From: Streptomyces monashensis
GTDB lineage: Bacteria > Actinomycetota > Actinomycetes > Streptomycetales > Streptomycetaceae
Assembly: GCF_001866665.1 (NCBI RefSeq)
Contig: NZ_MLYO01000037.1
Location: 1 to 64,000, forward strand
DNA: 64,000 nucleotides
Reading direction: 5' to 3'
Shown: positions 28,788-37,918 of the stretch, piece after piece
Numbering within the stretch: the stretch's first letter is position 1
Layout: every line of letters begins with the position of its first letter
Made by a program: the position numbers and the translations under genes
Notes under the pieces: model-generated
Database searches by the model: none
Told to the model about the DNA's origin: nothing
What the model saw: only the letters and a program-made list of their open reading frames with translations

Positions 28788-29948
28788 GTGGCAAAGCGAC
28801 TGACCTGCGATGTCGTGGTCGTCGGAGCCGGCATGGTCGGCGCGGCCTGTGCTCTGTACGCCGCGCGGGCGGGCCTCGACGTACGGGTGGTGGACCGGGG
28901 ACCGGTGGCCGGCGGCACCACCGGGGCGGGCGAGGGCAACCTCCTCGTCTCGGACAAGGAACCGGGCCCGGAGCTCGAACTCGCCCTGCTGTCGGCCCGG
29001 TTGTGGGAGCGCCTGGCGGACGGGCCGGGTGCGGCGGCCGAGTACGAGCCCAAGGGCGGCCTGGTGGTCGCCCGGACGCCCGCCGCCCTGGCCGCGCTGA
29101 CGGAGTTCGCGGCCGGACAGCGCGCCGCCGGCGTCCTCGCCGAGCCGGTGAGCGCGGCCGAACTGCCGGACCTGGAGCCCCACTTGGCCGCGGACCTGGC
29201 GGGCGGGGTGCACTATCCGCAGGACGCACAGGTCATGCCCGCCCTGGCCGCGGCGCATCTGCTGCGCGCCTGTGGCGCCCGGCTGCACACGGGCCGGACG
29301 GTGACCGGGGTGATCCGCGGGCCGGACGGCACGGTCCGCGGCGTCCGCACCGACCGGGGCGACCTGTCCGCACCGGCGGTGGTGAACGCGGCCGGCACCT
29401 GGGGCGGCGACCTCGCGGCACTCGCGGGCGTCCGGCTGCCGGTCCTCCCCCGGCGCGGCTTCGTCCTCGTCACCGAGCCGCTGCCGCGCCTGGTCCGGCA
29501 CAAGGTGTACGCGGCGGACTACGTGGCGGACGTGGCGAGCGACTCGGCCGCCCTGCGCACCTCGCCGGTCGTGGAGGGCACGGCCGCCGGACCGGTGCTG
29601 ATCGGCGCGAGCCGGGAACGGGTCGGCTTCGACCGCTCGCTGTCCCTGCCCGCCGTACGGGCGCTCGCCGCCGGGGCGATCGGGCTGTTCCCCTTCCTGG
29701 AGCGGGTCCGCGCGCTGCGCACGTACGCCGGATTCCGGCCGTATCTGCCCGACCACCTCCCGGCGATCGGCCCCGACCCCCGGGCACCCGGGCTCTTCCA
29801 CGCCTGCGGGCACGAGGGCGCCGGCATCGGACTCGCCACCGGCACCGGCCGGCTGATCGCCCAGGCACTCACCGGCGGGACACCGGAGCTGGACCTCACC
29901 CCGTTCCGCCCGGAGCGGTTCGACGCGGACGGAGGCGACACGCCGTGA
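28788..29948 (+). CDS. D-hydroxyproline dehydrogenase, DAO-type FAD subunit
   Basis: The protein has 386 residues. The FAD motif VVVVGAGMVGAACALYAARAG sits at residues 9-29. The conserved GEGNLLVSDKEPGPELEL block and the C-terminal HACGHEGAGIGLATGTGRL are typical of the HcnC/LhpB-type subunit of D-hydroxyproline dehydrogenases. It oxidises cis-4-hydroxy-D-proline to 1-pyrroline-4-hydroxy-2-carboxylate together with the next two gene products. It is first in the operon; its stop overlaps the start of the 2Fe-2S subunit (GTGA at 29945-29948). Assignment rests on the gene set, since the subfamily also includes octopine and nopaline oxidases. Confidence 0.82.
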   Translation: MAKRLTCDVVVVGAGMVGAACALYAARAGLDVRVVDRGPVAGGTTGAGEGNLLVSDKEPGPELELALLSARLWERLADGPGAAAEYEPKGGLVVARTPAALAALTEFAAGQRAAGVLAEPVSAAELPDLEPHLAADLAGGVHYPQDAQVMPALAAAHLLRACGARLHTGRTVTGVIRGPDGTVRGVRTDRGDLSAPAVVNAAGTWGGDLAALAGVRLPVLPRRGFVLVTEPLPRLVRHKVYAADYVADVASDSAALRTSPVVEGTAAGPVLIGASRERVGFDRSLSLPAVRALAAGAIGLFPFLERVRALRTYAGFRPYLPDHLPAIGPDPRAPGLFHACGHEGAGIGLATGTGRLIAQALTGGTPELDLTPFRPERFDADGGDTP

Positions 29949-30265
29949 ATCCCCTGGAGTTGACCCGGGCCCGGCCGGGCCGGCCTTTCACCGTCACCCT
30001 GGACGGGCGGCCCGTCGAGGCGCTGCCCGGACAGACGGTCGCGGCGACGCTGTGGGCGGCCGGCGTGCCGGCCTGGCGCACCACGCGCGGCACGGGCCGG
30101 CCGCGCGGGGTGTTCTGCGGGATCGGGGTGTGCTTCGACTGCCTGGTGACCGTCAACGGCCGTGCGAACCAACGCGCTTGCCTGGTCCCGGTGCACCCGG
30201 GCGACGCGATCCGCACCCAGGAGGGGACAGGGCCGGCCGGAGGGACGGTACAGGGCGATGAGTGA
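29945..30265 (+). CDS. (2Fe-2S)-binding small subunit of D-hydroxyproline dehydrogenase
   Basis: The protein has 106 residues, a ferredoxin-like HcnA/LhpF-type subunit. Cysteines in GVFCGIGVCFDCLVTV and NQRACLVPV give the CxxxxCxxC...C ligand set of a [2Fe-2S] cluster. It carries electrons between the two flavoprotein subunits. It overlaps both neighbours: its GTG lies in the upstream stop and its stop lies inside the start of the next gene. Confidence 0.85.
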   Translation: MNPLELTRARPGRPFTVTLDGRPVEALPGQTVAATLWAAGVPAWRTTRGTGRPRGVFCGIGVCFDCLVTVNGRANQRACLVPVHPGDAIRTQEGTGPAGGTVQGDE

Positions 30266-31715
30266 GCGTGTTCATCTCGCCGTCGTCGGCGCCGGTCCGG
30301 CGGGCCTCGCCGGGGCGCTGGCGGCGGCTTCCCGGGGCGTGCGCGTCACCCTGGTCGACGCGGGCGACCGGGCGGGCGGCCAGTTCTACCGGCAGCCCGC
30401 CCCCGCCCTGAACGCCCGCCGCCCGCAGGCGCTGCACCATCAGTGGCGCACCTGGCGGCGGCTCGCGGACGGCCTGGCCCGGCACACCGAGGCCGGGTAC
30501 CTCACGCATCTGACGGGACATCATGTGTGGTGCGTACAGCGGGAGTCGGACTCCCTCGCGGTGCACGCCCTGCTCGGACCGGAGCAGGAGGAGGGCGTCA
30601 CGGTGCACGCCGACGCGGTCCTGCTCGCGACCGGCGGTTACGAGCGGGTGCTGCCCTTCCCGGGCTGGACGCTGCCCGGAGTCGTCACGGCGGGCGGTGC
30701 GCAGGCCATGCTCAAGGGCGGCCTGGTACTGCCGGGCCGTACGGTCGTGGTCGCGGGCACCGGACCGCTGCTGCTGCCGGTGGCCACGGGGCTCGCCGCG
30801 GCCGGTGCGCGGGTGGCCGCACTGGTGGAGTCCGCCAGCCCCGCGGCCCTGCTGCGCCGGGCGCCCGGCCTCGCGGCGCAGCCCGGCAAGCTCGCCGAAG
30901 GCGTCTGGTACGCGGGGCTGTTGGCGCGGCACCGGGTGCCCGTCCTGGCCCGGCACACCGTGGTGGCGGCGCACGGCACCGACCGGCTGACGGCGGTCAC
31001 CGTCGCCGCGCTGGACCGCACCGGCCGGATCCGGCCCGGCACCGCGCGCCGCATCCCCTGCGACACCCTCGCCGTCGGCCACGGCATGCTGCCGCACACC
31101 GATCTCGCCGAGACCCTCGGCTGCGCGCTCGCCGGCACGGCCGTACGGGTGGACGCGGAGCAGCGCACCGACGTGCCCGGGGTGTGGGCCGCCGGCGAGG
31201 CCACCGGCGTCGGCGGCGCGGCCCTCGCCCTGGCCGAGGGGCACATCGCCGGCCGCTCGGCGGCCGCTCGCATGCGGGGCACCGTCCCCGACCCGCCCGC
31301 CTGGGCCGCCGCCGACCGGGCCAGGACCCGGCACCGGGCCTTCTCCACGGCGCTCGACACCGTGTACGCGCCGCCCGCGGGCTGGGCGGAGCGGATCCCG
31401 GACGACACGGTGGTGTGCCGGTGCGAGGAGGTCACCGCGGGCGAGGTCCGTACGGCCGCCCGGACGCTCGGGGCCACCGACCTGCGCTCCGCGAAGCTGC
31501 TCACCCGGGCCGGCATGGGCTGGTGCCAGGGCCGGATGTGCGCACCCGCGGTGGCCGGCCTCACCGGCTGCCCGCTGACGGCGGCACGCCGCCCGTTCGC
31601 ACGCCCCGTCCCGCTCGGCGTACTGGCGGGCCTGCCGGACGCCCCGGACGGACCAAAAGCTCCGGGGGCTCCGGAGGACCGGGCGGCGGACGACAGCTCA
31701 CCCGCACAACAGTGA
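30258..31715 (+). CDS. D-hydroxyproline dehydrogenase, NAD(P)/FAD subunit with BFD-type [2Fe-2S] domain
   Basis: The protein has 485 residues. The N-terminal FAD motif is VVGAGPAGLAGALAAASRG, with a second dinucleotide motif VVVAGTGPLLLPVATGLAA near residue 160. The C-terminal segment VVCRCEEVTAGEV with GWCQGRMC supplies four Cys for a BFD-like [2Fe-2S] cluster (residues about 390-435). This is the HcnB/LhpE-type subunit. In the glycerol-type operon at 5.6-9.8 kb the same BFD domain is attached to the other flavoprotein. The start overlaps the upstream gene by eight bases. Confidence 0.85.
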   Translation: MSERVHLAVVGAGPAGLAGALAAASRGVRVTLVDAGDRAGGQFYRQPAPALNARRPQALHHQWRTWRRLADGLARHTEAGYLTHLTGHHVWCVQRESDSLAVHALLGPEQEEGVTVHADAVLLATGGYERVLPFPGWTLPGVVTAGGAQAMLKGGLVLPGRTVVVAGTGPLLLPVATGLAAAGARVAALVESASPAALLRRAPGLAAQPGKLAEGVWYAGLLARHRVPVLARHTVVAAHGTDRLTAVTVAALDRTGRIRPGTARRIPCDTLAVGHGMLPHTDLAETLGCALAGTAVRVDAEQRTDVPGVWAAGEATGVGGAALALAEGHIAGRSAAARMRGTVPDPPAWAAADRARTRHRAFSTALDTVYAPPAGWAERIPDDTVVCRCEEVTAGEVRTAARTLGATDLRSAKLLTRAGMGWCQGRMCAPAVAGLTGCPLTAARRPFARPVPLGVLAGLPDAPDGPKAPGAPEDRAADDSSPAQQ

Positions 31716-31726
31716 TATGTCACATA
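31716..31726. promoter_or_regulatory. GntR operator copy 2, ahead of the deaminase gene
   Basis: TATGTCACATA, a near-perfect palindrome, begins one base after the stop of the dehydrogenase subunit. Ten of its bases are the exact reverse complement of the site at 28770-28779. It suggests an internal promoter or secondary operator within the hydroxyproline operon. Confidence 0.55.
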
Positions 31727-31747
31727 CTCATTGATTGGGGACCGCTC

Positions 31748-32644
31748 ATGACCCACCCGGAGAACCGCCCCTGGCGCGGCGTCCTCGTCGCCACCGCGCT
31801 TCCCCTGCGCGCCGACCTCTCCGTCGACCACGACCGCTACGCCGAGCACTGCTCCTGGCTGGTCGACAGCGGCTGCGACGGCGTCGTGCCCAACGGTTCG
31901 CTCGGCGAGTACCAGGTGCTCACCCCCGAGGAGCGGGCCCGGGTGGTGCGGACGGCGGTGGCGGCGATCGGCGGGGAGCGGGTGATGCCGGGCGTCGCCG
32001 CGTACGGCTCCGCCGAGGCGCGGCGCTGGGCCGAGCAGGCGGGCGAGGCGGGCTGCGCGTCGGTGATGCTGCTGCCGCCCAACGCCTACCGTGCCGACGA
32101 GCGCTCGGTGCTCGCCCACTACGCGGAGGTCGCCCGGTCCGGCCTGCCGGTGGTGGCGTACAACAACCCGGTCGACACGAAGGTCGACCTGGTGCCCGAA
32201 CTCCTCGCCCGGCTGCACGGCGAGGGCCACGTCCACGCGGTCAAGGAGTTCTCGGGCGACGTCCGCCGCGCCTACCGCCTCGCGGAACTCGCCCCGGAAC
32301 TCGACCTGTTGATCGGCGCCGACGACGTCCTGCTGGAGCTGGCGGTGGCCGGTGCCAAGGGCTGGGTGGCGGGCTACCCCAACGCGCTGCCGCGCGCCTC
32401 GGCGCAGCTGTACCGCGCCGCCGCGGCCGGCGACCTCACCACCGCCCTCCCCCTGTACCGGCGGCTGCATCCCCTGCTGCGCTGGGACTCGCGGACGGAG
32501 TTCGTGCAGGCGATCAAGCTGTCCATGGACGTCGTCGGCCGGTACGGCGGCCCGGTGCGCCCGCCGCGTGTCCCGCTGCTGCCGGAACAGGCGGCCGCGG
32601 TCCGCGCGGCCACCGAGAAGGCCGCCGCCGCGGGCCTCGCCTGA
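31748..32644 (+). CDS. DapA-family lyase, probable 1-pyrroline-4-hydroxy-2-carboxylate deaminase
   Basis: The protein has 298 residues and a TIM-barrel DHDPS fold. The Schiff-base Lys166 is in HAVKEFSGD, the general-acid Tyr138 in VVAYNNPVD and the substrate loop is VPNGSLGEYQVL. In this context it deaminates pyrroline-4-hydroxy-2-carboxylate to 2-oxoglutarate semialdehyde (LhpC-type). GGGGA precedes the ATG by seven bases. It follows an internal operator copy. A semialdehyde dehydrogenase needed for the last step is not in the window. Confidence 0.85.
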   Translation: MTHPENRPWRGVLVATALPLRADLSVDHDRYAEHCSWLVDSGCDGVVPNGSLGEYQVLTPEERARVVRTAVAAIGGERVMPGVAAYGSAEARRWAEQAGEAGCASVMLLPPNAYRADERSVLAHYAEVARSGLPVVAYNNPVDTKVDLVPELLARLHGEGHVHAVKEFSGDVRRAYRLAELAPELDLLIGADDVLLELAVAGAKGWVAGYPNALPRASAQLYRAAAAGDLTTALPLYRRLHPLLRWDSRTEFVQAIKLSMDVVGRYGGPVRPPRVPLLPEQAAAVRAATEKAAAAGLA

Positions 32645-32675
32645 GCACCCACCCCGCGCAGGAGGGAGTCGGACC

Positions 32676-33677
32676 ATGCGCAGCAAGCTCGTCCTGCACG
32701 CCGTCGACTCGCACACCGAGGGCATGCCGACCCGCGTGATCACCGGCGGGATCGGCACCGTACCCGGTGCGACGATGAACGAACGGCGGCTGTACTTCCG
32801 CGAACACCGCGACCCGATCAAGCAGTTGCTGATGAACGAGCCGCGCGGCCACTCCGCGATGAGCGGCGCGGTCCTCCAGCCGCCGAGCCGTCCCGACTGC
32901 GACTGGGGGGTTCTCTACATCGAGGTCTCGGGCTATCTGCCGATGTGCGGGCACGGCACGATCGGGGTGGCGACCGTACTGGTCGAGACCGGCATGGTGG
33001 AGGTCGTGGAGCCGGTGACCACCATCCGGCTGGACACCCCGGCGGGGCTGGTGGTGGCCGAGGTGGCGGTGGAGAACGGTGCCGCACGGCACGTGACCCT
33101 GAGGAACGTGCCCTCGTTCGCCGTCGCCCTGGACCGCGAGATCACCCTGCCGGACGGCCGTACGGTCACCTACGACCTCGCCTACGGCGGCAACTTCTAC
33201 GCGATCCTCCCCCTCGACGCCTTCGGCATCCCTTTCGACCGCGCCCGCAAGGACGACATCCTCGCGGCCGGTCTCGCGCTGATGGAGGCGATCGACTCCG
33301 AGGCGCAGCCGGTGCATCCCGAGGACCCGTCGATCCGCGGCTGCCACCATGTGCACCTCTACGCGCCCGGCGCCACCGCGCGGCTCTCGCGGCACGCGAT
33401 GGTCATCCACCCGGGCTGGTTCGACCGCTCGCCGTGCGGCACGGGTACGTGTGCGCGCATGGCGCAGTTGCACGCGCGCGGCGAACTGCCGTTGCACACC
33501 GAGTTCGTGAACGAGTCCTTCATCGGCACCCGGTTCACCGGACGCCTGCTCGGCGAGACCGAGGTGGCCGAAGTCCCGGCCGTGCTGCCGAGCTTCACCG
33601 GCCGCGCGTGGATCACCGGCACCGCCCAGTACCTGCTCGACCCCACCGACCCCTTCCCGGCGGGCTTCGTCCTCTAG
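32676..33677 (+). CDS. 4-hydroxyproline 2-epimerase (proline racemase family)
   Basis: The protein has 333 residues. The two catalytic cysteines of the proline racemase fold are present: Cys91 in PMCGHGTIG and Cys254 in DRSPCGTGTCAR. That makes it an epimerase rather than a trans-3-hydroxyproline dehydratase, which carries Thr at the second site. It converts trans-4-hydroxy-L-proline to cis-4-hydroxy-D-proline, the first catabolic step. GGAGGGAG precedes the ATG. Operon context (dehydrogenase subunits, deaminase, GntR) supports the substrate; proline itself cannot be excluded from sequence alone. Confidence 0.9.
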   Translation: MRSKLVLHAVDSHTEGMPTRVITGGIGTVPGATMNERRLYFREHRDPIKQLLMNEPRGHSAMSGAVLQPPSRPDCDWGVLYIEVSGYLPMCGHGTIGVATVLVETGMVEVVEPVTTIRLDTPAGLVVAEVAVENGAARHVTLRNVPSFAVALDREITLPDGRTVTYDLAYGGNFYAILPLDAFGIPFDRARKDDILAAGLALMEAIDSEAQPVHPEDPSIRGCHHVHLYAPGATARLSRHAMVIHPGWFDRSPCGTGTCARMAQLHARGELPLHTEFVNESFIGTRFTGRLLGETEVAEVPAVLPSFTGRAWITGTAQYLLDPTDPFPAGFVL

Positions 33678-33696
33678 ACGCCCTCCCGACATCCTC

Positions 33697-33702
33697 TAGA
33701 AT
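33697..33702 (+). promoter_or_regulatory. -10 element giving a leaderless GntR transcript
   Basis: TAGAAT lies seven bases before GTG 33710, the spacing expected if transcription begins on the start codon. No clear -35 is visible. Confidence 0.4.
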
Positions 33703-33709
33703 CCGCGCG

Positions 33710-34429
33710 GTGATGCGTGACATGGCACAGGAACAGCACAAGCCGGACCCGGACTCGGGTCTGCCGGCGCTCCCCCGGCTCGGCGGCCGGCGCAGCAGCT
33801 ACCGGGAGCGGGTCGCCGACGCGCTGCGCGCCGCGCTGATCGCGGGTGAGCTGCGGCCGGGCGAGGTCTACTCCGCGCCCTCGCTCGCCGCCCGCTTCGG
33901 TGTCTCGGCGACACCGGTGCGGGAGGCGATGCTGGACCTCGCCAAGGAGGGCCTGGTCGACACCGTGCCCAACAAGGGCTTCCGGGTCACCGCGGTCTCC
34001 GACCGGCAGCTGGACGAGTACACGCACATCCGCGCGCTGATCGAGATCCCCACCGTGGCCGCCCTGGCCCGCACGGCCGACCGGGTCTCGCTGGAGGCGC
34101 TGCGGCCGGCGGCCCGGGAGATCGTCACCGCGGCGGCGGCCGGCGATCTGATCGCCTACGTGGAGGCCGACACCCGCTTCCACCTCGGTCTGCTGGCCCT
34201 GGCGGGCAACGCCCACCTGGTCGAGGTGGTCGCCGACCTGCGCGGCCGCTCCCGCCTCTACGGCCTGACCGCCCTGGTGCGGGCGGGCCGGCTGCTCGCC
34301 TCCGCCCAGGAACACCTCGAACTCCTCGACGCCCTGCTGGAACGCGACGAGCGGTCCGTCGTCGAGATCATGACCCGCCACCTGGGGCATGTCCGCAGCC
34401 TGTGGGCGGCGGGCGGAGACAGCGACTAG
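33710..34429 (+). CDS. GntR-family (FCD) regulator of the hydroxyproline operon
   Basis: The protein has 239 residues from the leaderless GTG at 33710 (ATG 33713 and 33722 are alternatives). The winged helix spans residues about 25-95 (APSLAARFGVSATPVREAML), followed by an all-helical FCD ligand domain with the metal/ligand residues Asp and His in EADTRFHLGLLALAGN. FCD regulators bind carboxylates and usually act as repressors. The repeated ATGTGACATA sites in the operon are the likely targets. Confidence 0.85.
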   Translation: MMRDMAQEQHKPDPDSGLPALPRLGGRRSSYRERVADALRAALIAGELRPGEVYSAPSLAARFGVSATPVREAMLDLAKEGLVDTVPNKGFRVTAVSDRQLDEYTHIRALIEIPTVAALARTADRVSLEALRPAAREIVTAAAAGDLIAYVEADTRFHLGLLALAGNAHLVEVVADLRGRSRLYGLTALVRAGRLLASAQEHLELLDALLERDERSVVEIMTRHLGHVRSLWAAGGDSD

Positions 34430-34610
34430 GCAGCCGAGGGCGCCACAGCATATTTCACGGCTCAGGCACTCTTGCGCTGCATTTTTTACGTCATCGCCCC
34501 GGCCGGACGCGACAAGGACCGGCAATTTTGCGGTTGGTGGGAGCTTCCCGGACCATACTCCCGTTCCGGCGATCCCGGGACATCTGTTCGATGAGAGGCA
34601 GACCACCCAC

Positions 34611-35987
34611 ATGGCCACGGCCGTCGACACCACACCCGCCGACACCACGGACGCCACGGACCCCGGCGGCGCCGGCAAGCACTCCCGGAGCTTCGGCCTC
34701 CCGGTCGCCACCGCGCTGGTCATGGGGAACATCATCGGCGGCGGGATCTTCACGCTTCCCGCCTCCATCGCCCCCTACGGCACGGTCAGCCTGATCGCCT
34801 TCGGCGTGCTGACCGTCGCCGCCATCGCCCTCGCCCTGGTCTTCGGCCGCCTCGCCGCGCGCGATCCGCGTACCGGCGGGCCGTACGTCTACGCCCGCGA
34901 GGCCTTCGGCGACTTCGCCGGCTTCCTGACCGCCTGGTCGTACTGGATCACCGGCTGGGTGTCGAACGCCGCGCTCGCCGTGGCCGCCGTCGGCTATCTG
35001 AACGTGGTGCTCCCGGTGGGTGGCAGCCACTGGTCCGCGTGCCTGACCGCCCTCGTCCTGCTCTGGCTGCCGGCCCTCGCCAACTTCGCCGGCACCCGGT
35101 ACGTGGGCGCCGTCCAACTCGTCTCCACGGTGCTGAAGTTCGTGCCGCTGCTGCTCGTCGCGGTCGGCGGGCTGTTCTTCTTCGACCCGTCCCGCATGGG
35201 CCCGTTCAACTCCAGCGGTCACGGCGCGGTCGGCGCGGTGTCCGCCTCCGCCGCCCTGCTGCTCTTCTCCTACCTGGGCGTGGAGTCCGCCGCCGTCAGC
35301 GCGGGCGAGGTCAGGGACGCCCGCCGCAACGTGGGCCGCGCGACGGTCATCGGCACCACGGGCGCCGCCGTCGTGTACCTGCTGGGCACCCTGTCCGTCT
35401 TCGGCACGGTCCCGCACGACCGGCTGGTGCACTCCACCGCGCCGTTCTCGGACGCCGTGACCGCGATGTTCGGCGGCGGCTGGGGCGGTACGGCGGTGGC
35501 GGTGGCGGCGGTCATCTCGATGACCGGCTGCCTCAACGGCTGGACGCTGCTCAGCGCCCAGACCCCGTACGCCGCCGCCAAGGACGGCCTGTTCCCGGCC
35601 GCCTTCGCCCGGCGCCGCCGGGGCGTGCCGACCTTCGGCGTCGCCGTCACGGCCGTCCTCGCCTCGCTGCTCACCGCGTACAACTACCTGTCGGGCTCGA
35701 CCAGGGTCTTCGACGTGCTGGTCCTGGTCACCACGTTCACGGCGACCGTGCCCTACCTGCTGGCGACGGCCGCGCAGCTCTTCCACCTGGTCTCCGGCAA
35801 GGGCGAGTCGGTGAACCGCTCCCGGCTGGTACGGGACGCGGTGATCACCACGGTCGCCGCCGGCTTCTCCCTGTGGCTGATGGCGGGCGCCGGCTACGCG
35901 GCGGTCTACCAGGGCACGCTGTTCCTGTTCGCCGGCGTCCTCGGCTACGCGGTGCTGGCGGCCCGCCGTCGGCGGAGCGCGTCGTAG
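34611..35987 (+). CDS. APC-superfamily (basic amino acid/polyamine antiporter type) permease
   Basis: The protein has 458 residues with twelve predicted helices. GNIIGGGIFTLPASIAPYG in helix 1 is the substrate-carboxylate-binding motif of APA-family transporters. It lies 181 bases past the GntR gene and is likely the hydroxyproline or amino acid importer for the pathway, although its own promoter and a different substrate are possible. The 181-base gap is A+T-richer than its surroundings and probably holds its promoter. Confidence 0.8.
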   Translation: MATAVDTTPADTTDATDPGGAGKHSRSFGLPVATALVMGNIIGGGIFTLPASIAPYGTVSLIAFGVLTVAAIALALVFGRLAARDPRTGGPYVYAREAFGDFAGFLTAWSYWITGWVSNAALAVAAVGYLNVVLPVGGSHWSACLTALVLLWLPALANFAGTRYVGAVQLVSTVLKFVPLLLVAVGGLFFFDPSRMGPFNSSGHGAVGAVSASAALLLFSYLGVESAAVSAGEVRDARRNVGRATVIGTTGAAVVYLLGTLSVFGTVPHDRLVHSTAPFSDAVTAMFGGGWGGTAVAVAAVISMTGCLNGWTLLSAQTPYAAAKDGLFPAAFARRRRGVPTFGVAVTAVLASLLTAYNYLSGSTRVFDVLVLVTTFTATVPYLLATAAQLFHLVSGKGESVNRSRLVRDAVITTVAAGFSLWLMAGAGYAAVYQGTLFLFAGVLGYAVLAARRRRSAS

Positions 35988-36263
35988 GCCGAGGCGGGCG
36001 AGCAGGTCGGCGCCGCCTCATGGGCAGTCCCTGTCAGGGGCGGCGGCGATCCGTTCCCGCGCGGCGCTCAGCGCGTCCTGCGCATCGGTCTCCTGATCAG
36101 GTGGCACCGGCCCGGTGACCAGCCGCTGCCGCGCGTCCGCGTCGTGCGCTGCCCGGCTCCGGATCAGGCCGAGCGCGTCGGCGGCCTCGCCGTCAGCAAC
36201 AGCCCCGCCCACAACGGCGCTTCGCCGGACGGCTCCGGCTCGCCGGTACCCGAGAAAGCACGT
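35988..36263. other. Spacer between permease and tRNA-Pro, possible gene remnant
   Basis: The minus strand encodes a protein-like stretch ending DAQDALSAARERIAAAPDRD just after the permease. A GTG near 36215 would give about 65 residues. There is no ribosome binding site and no recognised family, so it may be a remnant. Nothing else is seen. Confidence 0.3.
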
Positions 36264-36294
36264 GAGGCTGTTACGGGAAACCCGTAACAGCCTC
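36264..36294 (-). terminator. Terminator of the tRNA-Pro gene (copy 1)
   Basis: A perfect 14-base stem (36264-36277 with 36281-36294) has an AAA loop, 19 bases beyond the 3' end of the minus-strand tRNA. Confidence 0.75.
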
Positions 36295-36313
36295 TGACCT
36301 GCGCTTTCGCAAG

Positions 36314-36387
<74 letters not shown>

Positions 36388-36431
36388 TTGCGATCCACCC
36401 GGGGTGCCCCGCGTGATCACGCAGGTCAACC

Positions 36432-37859
36432 TTACCGCACCCGTGCCGGTGCCCGCGTCACCTCCGTCGCGGCGGGTGCCGGTGTACGGCCTGGGCGGCG
36501 GGCCGGGACCAGGAGGGCGGCGCCGGCCGCGGCCAGGCAGAGGAGGGCGAGCAGCGCCCAGCCGTGGGTGTAGCCGGAGGCGTAGGGCAGGCCGGAGGGC
36601 TGGAGGCGACCGGTCACCAGGACGCTGGTGAGAGCGGCGCCGATGGAGCCTCCGATGGTGCGGATGTTGGCGTTCATGCCGGTCGCGGCGCCGGTCTGCT
36701 CGGGCGGGACACTGCCGACGATCAGGTTGGCCATCGAGGCGAAGGCGAGCCCGATGCCCAGGCCGAAGACGCCCGCGACCACGGCTGTCTGCCACTGCGC
36801 GTCATGCCAGAAGGTGAGGAACGCGCAGGCCAGCGCGCCGAGTGCGGCGCCTGTGGTGAGCAGCGCCTTGGCGCCGACGCGGGGCTCCAGGCGGCCGGAG
36901 AGGACACCGGAGAGGAACATCGCGAGCAGCATCGGCAGCATGAGCAGCCCGGAGGCGGTGACACTGGCGCCGAAGCCGTATCCGGCGGTGGTCGGGGTCT
37001 GGACGAAGCCGGGCAGGAAGGACCAGATCGCGTACATGCCGGCGCCGAAGAGCAGGGCGGCCGCATTGGTCGTCCACACCGCAGGCAGCCGCATCACGCG
37101 CAGGTCGATCAGCGGGCTGCGGGAGCGGGCCTCGGCGGTCAGCCACACGGCGAACAGCACGACGGCGGCGGCGAACAGGCCGAGCACCTTCGCCGAGCCC
37201 CAGCCCCACTGCCCGGCCTGGCTCAGCGGCAGCAGCAGGGCCACCAGCCACGCGGAGAGCAGCGCGGCACCGGCCCAACTCACCGCCCCCTGCGCCCGCC
37301 TGGGGGATTCGGGGACGTAGCGCACGGCGATCAGCACGGTCGCGGCGACGATCGCCACGGGGATCCAGAAGAGCCAGCGGTAGTCGAGCGCGGAGACGAT
37401 CGGGCCGGCGGCCACCATGCCGACCCCGCCGCCGGCGGCGATCACCGCGGAGAGGTTGCTGATGCTCGTGCCGACCTCGGCCGCGGTGAACTCGTCCCGG
37501 ATGATGCCGAAGGACAGCGGGAAGAGGGCGCCGCCGACGCCCTGGACGACCCGGGCGACGATGAGCACGCCGATGTCCGGCGCGAGCGCGGCCACGAGGC
37601 AGCCGGCGAGGACGGTCAGCAGGACGGCGACGAGCGTGCGCTTCTTGCCGGCGAGGTCGCCGACCCGGCCGAGGATCGGGGTGAAGACCGAGGCGGACAG
37701 CAGATAGGCCGTCATCACCCAGGTCGCGGTGGACTGGGAGGTGTGCAGGGCGTGCTGGACGGTCGGCAGGGCCGGCGCGATGAGCGACTGGAGCATGGAG
37801 AACACGCCCGCACCGGTCGCGAGGACCGCGAAGGTGAGGCGGGTGGACGTGCGGGGCAT
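36432..37859 (-). CDS. MFS drug-resistance exporter, DHA2 (14-helix) type
   Basis: The protein has 475 residues with fourteen predicted membrane helices. Motif A is present as GRVGDLAGKKRTL between helices 2 and 3, and the antiporter motif C region includes GGVGMVAAGPIV in helix 5. It is likely a proton-driven exporter of hydrophobic drugs or dyes (QacA/EmrB-like). The ATG at 37859 is behind GGAGAGG. It diverges from a TetR gene across 161 bases containing three palindromic operators, so it is the TetR target. Confidence 0.88.
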   Translation of the reverse strand: MPRTSTRLTFAVLATGAGVFSMLQSLIAPALPTVQHALHTSQSTATWVMTAYLLSASVFTPILGRVGDLAGKKRTLVAVLLTVLAGCLVAALAPDIGVLIVARVVQGVGGALFPLSFGIIRDEFTAAEVGTSISNLSAVIAAGGGVGMVAAGPIVSALDYRWLFWIPVAIVAATVLIAVRYVPESPRRAQGAVSWAGAALLSAWLVALLLPLSQAGQWGWGSAKVLGLFAAAVVLFAVWLTAEARSRSPLIDLRVMRLPAVWTTNAAALLFGAGMYAIWSFLPGFVQTPTTAGYGFGASVTASGLLMLPMLLAMFLSGVLSGRLEPRVGAKALLTTGAALGALACAFLTFWHDAQWQTAVVAGVFGLGIGLAFASMANLIVGSVPPEQTGAATGMNANIRTIGGSIGAALTSVLVTGRLQPSGLPYASGYTHGWALLALLCLAAAGAALLVPARRPGRTPAPAATEVTRAPARVR

Positions 37860-37918
37860 GGCGGAGCCTCTCCGGAAAACCGGGACGGGGAAGTGTGGGG
37901 TGCACGAGCGATTGCTAA

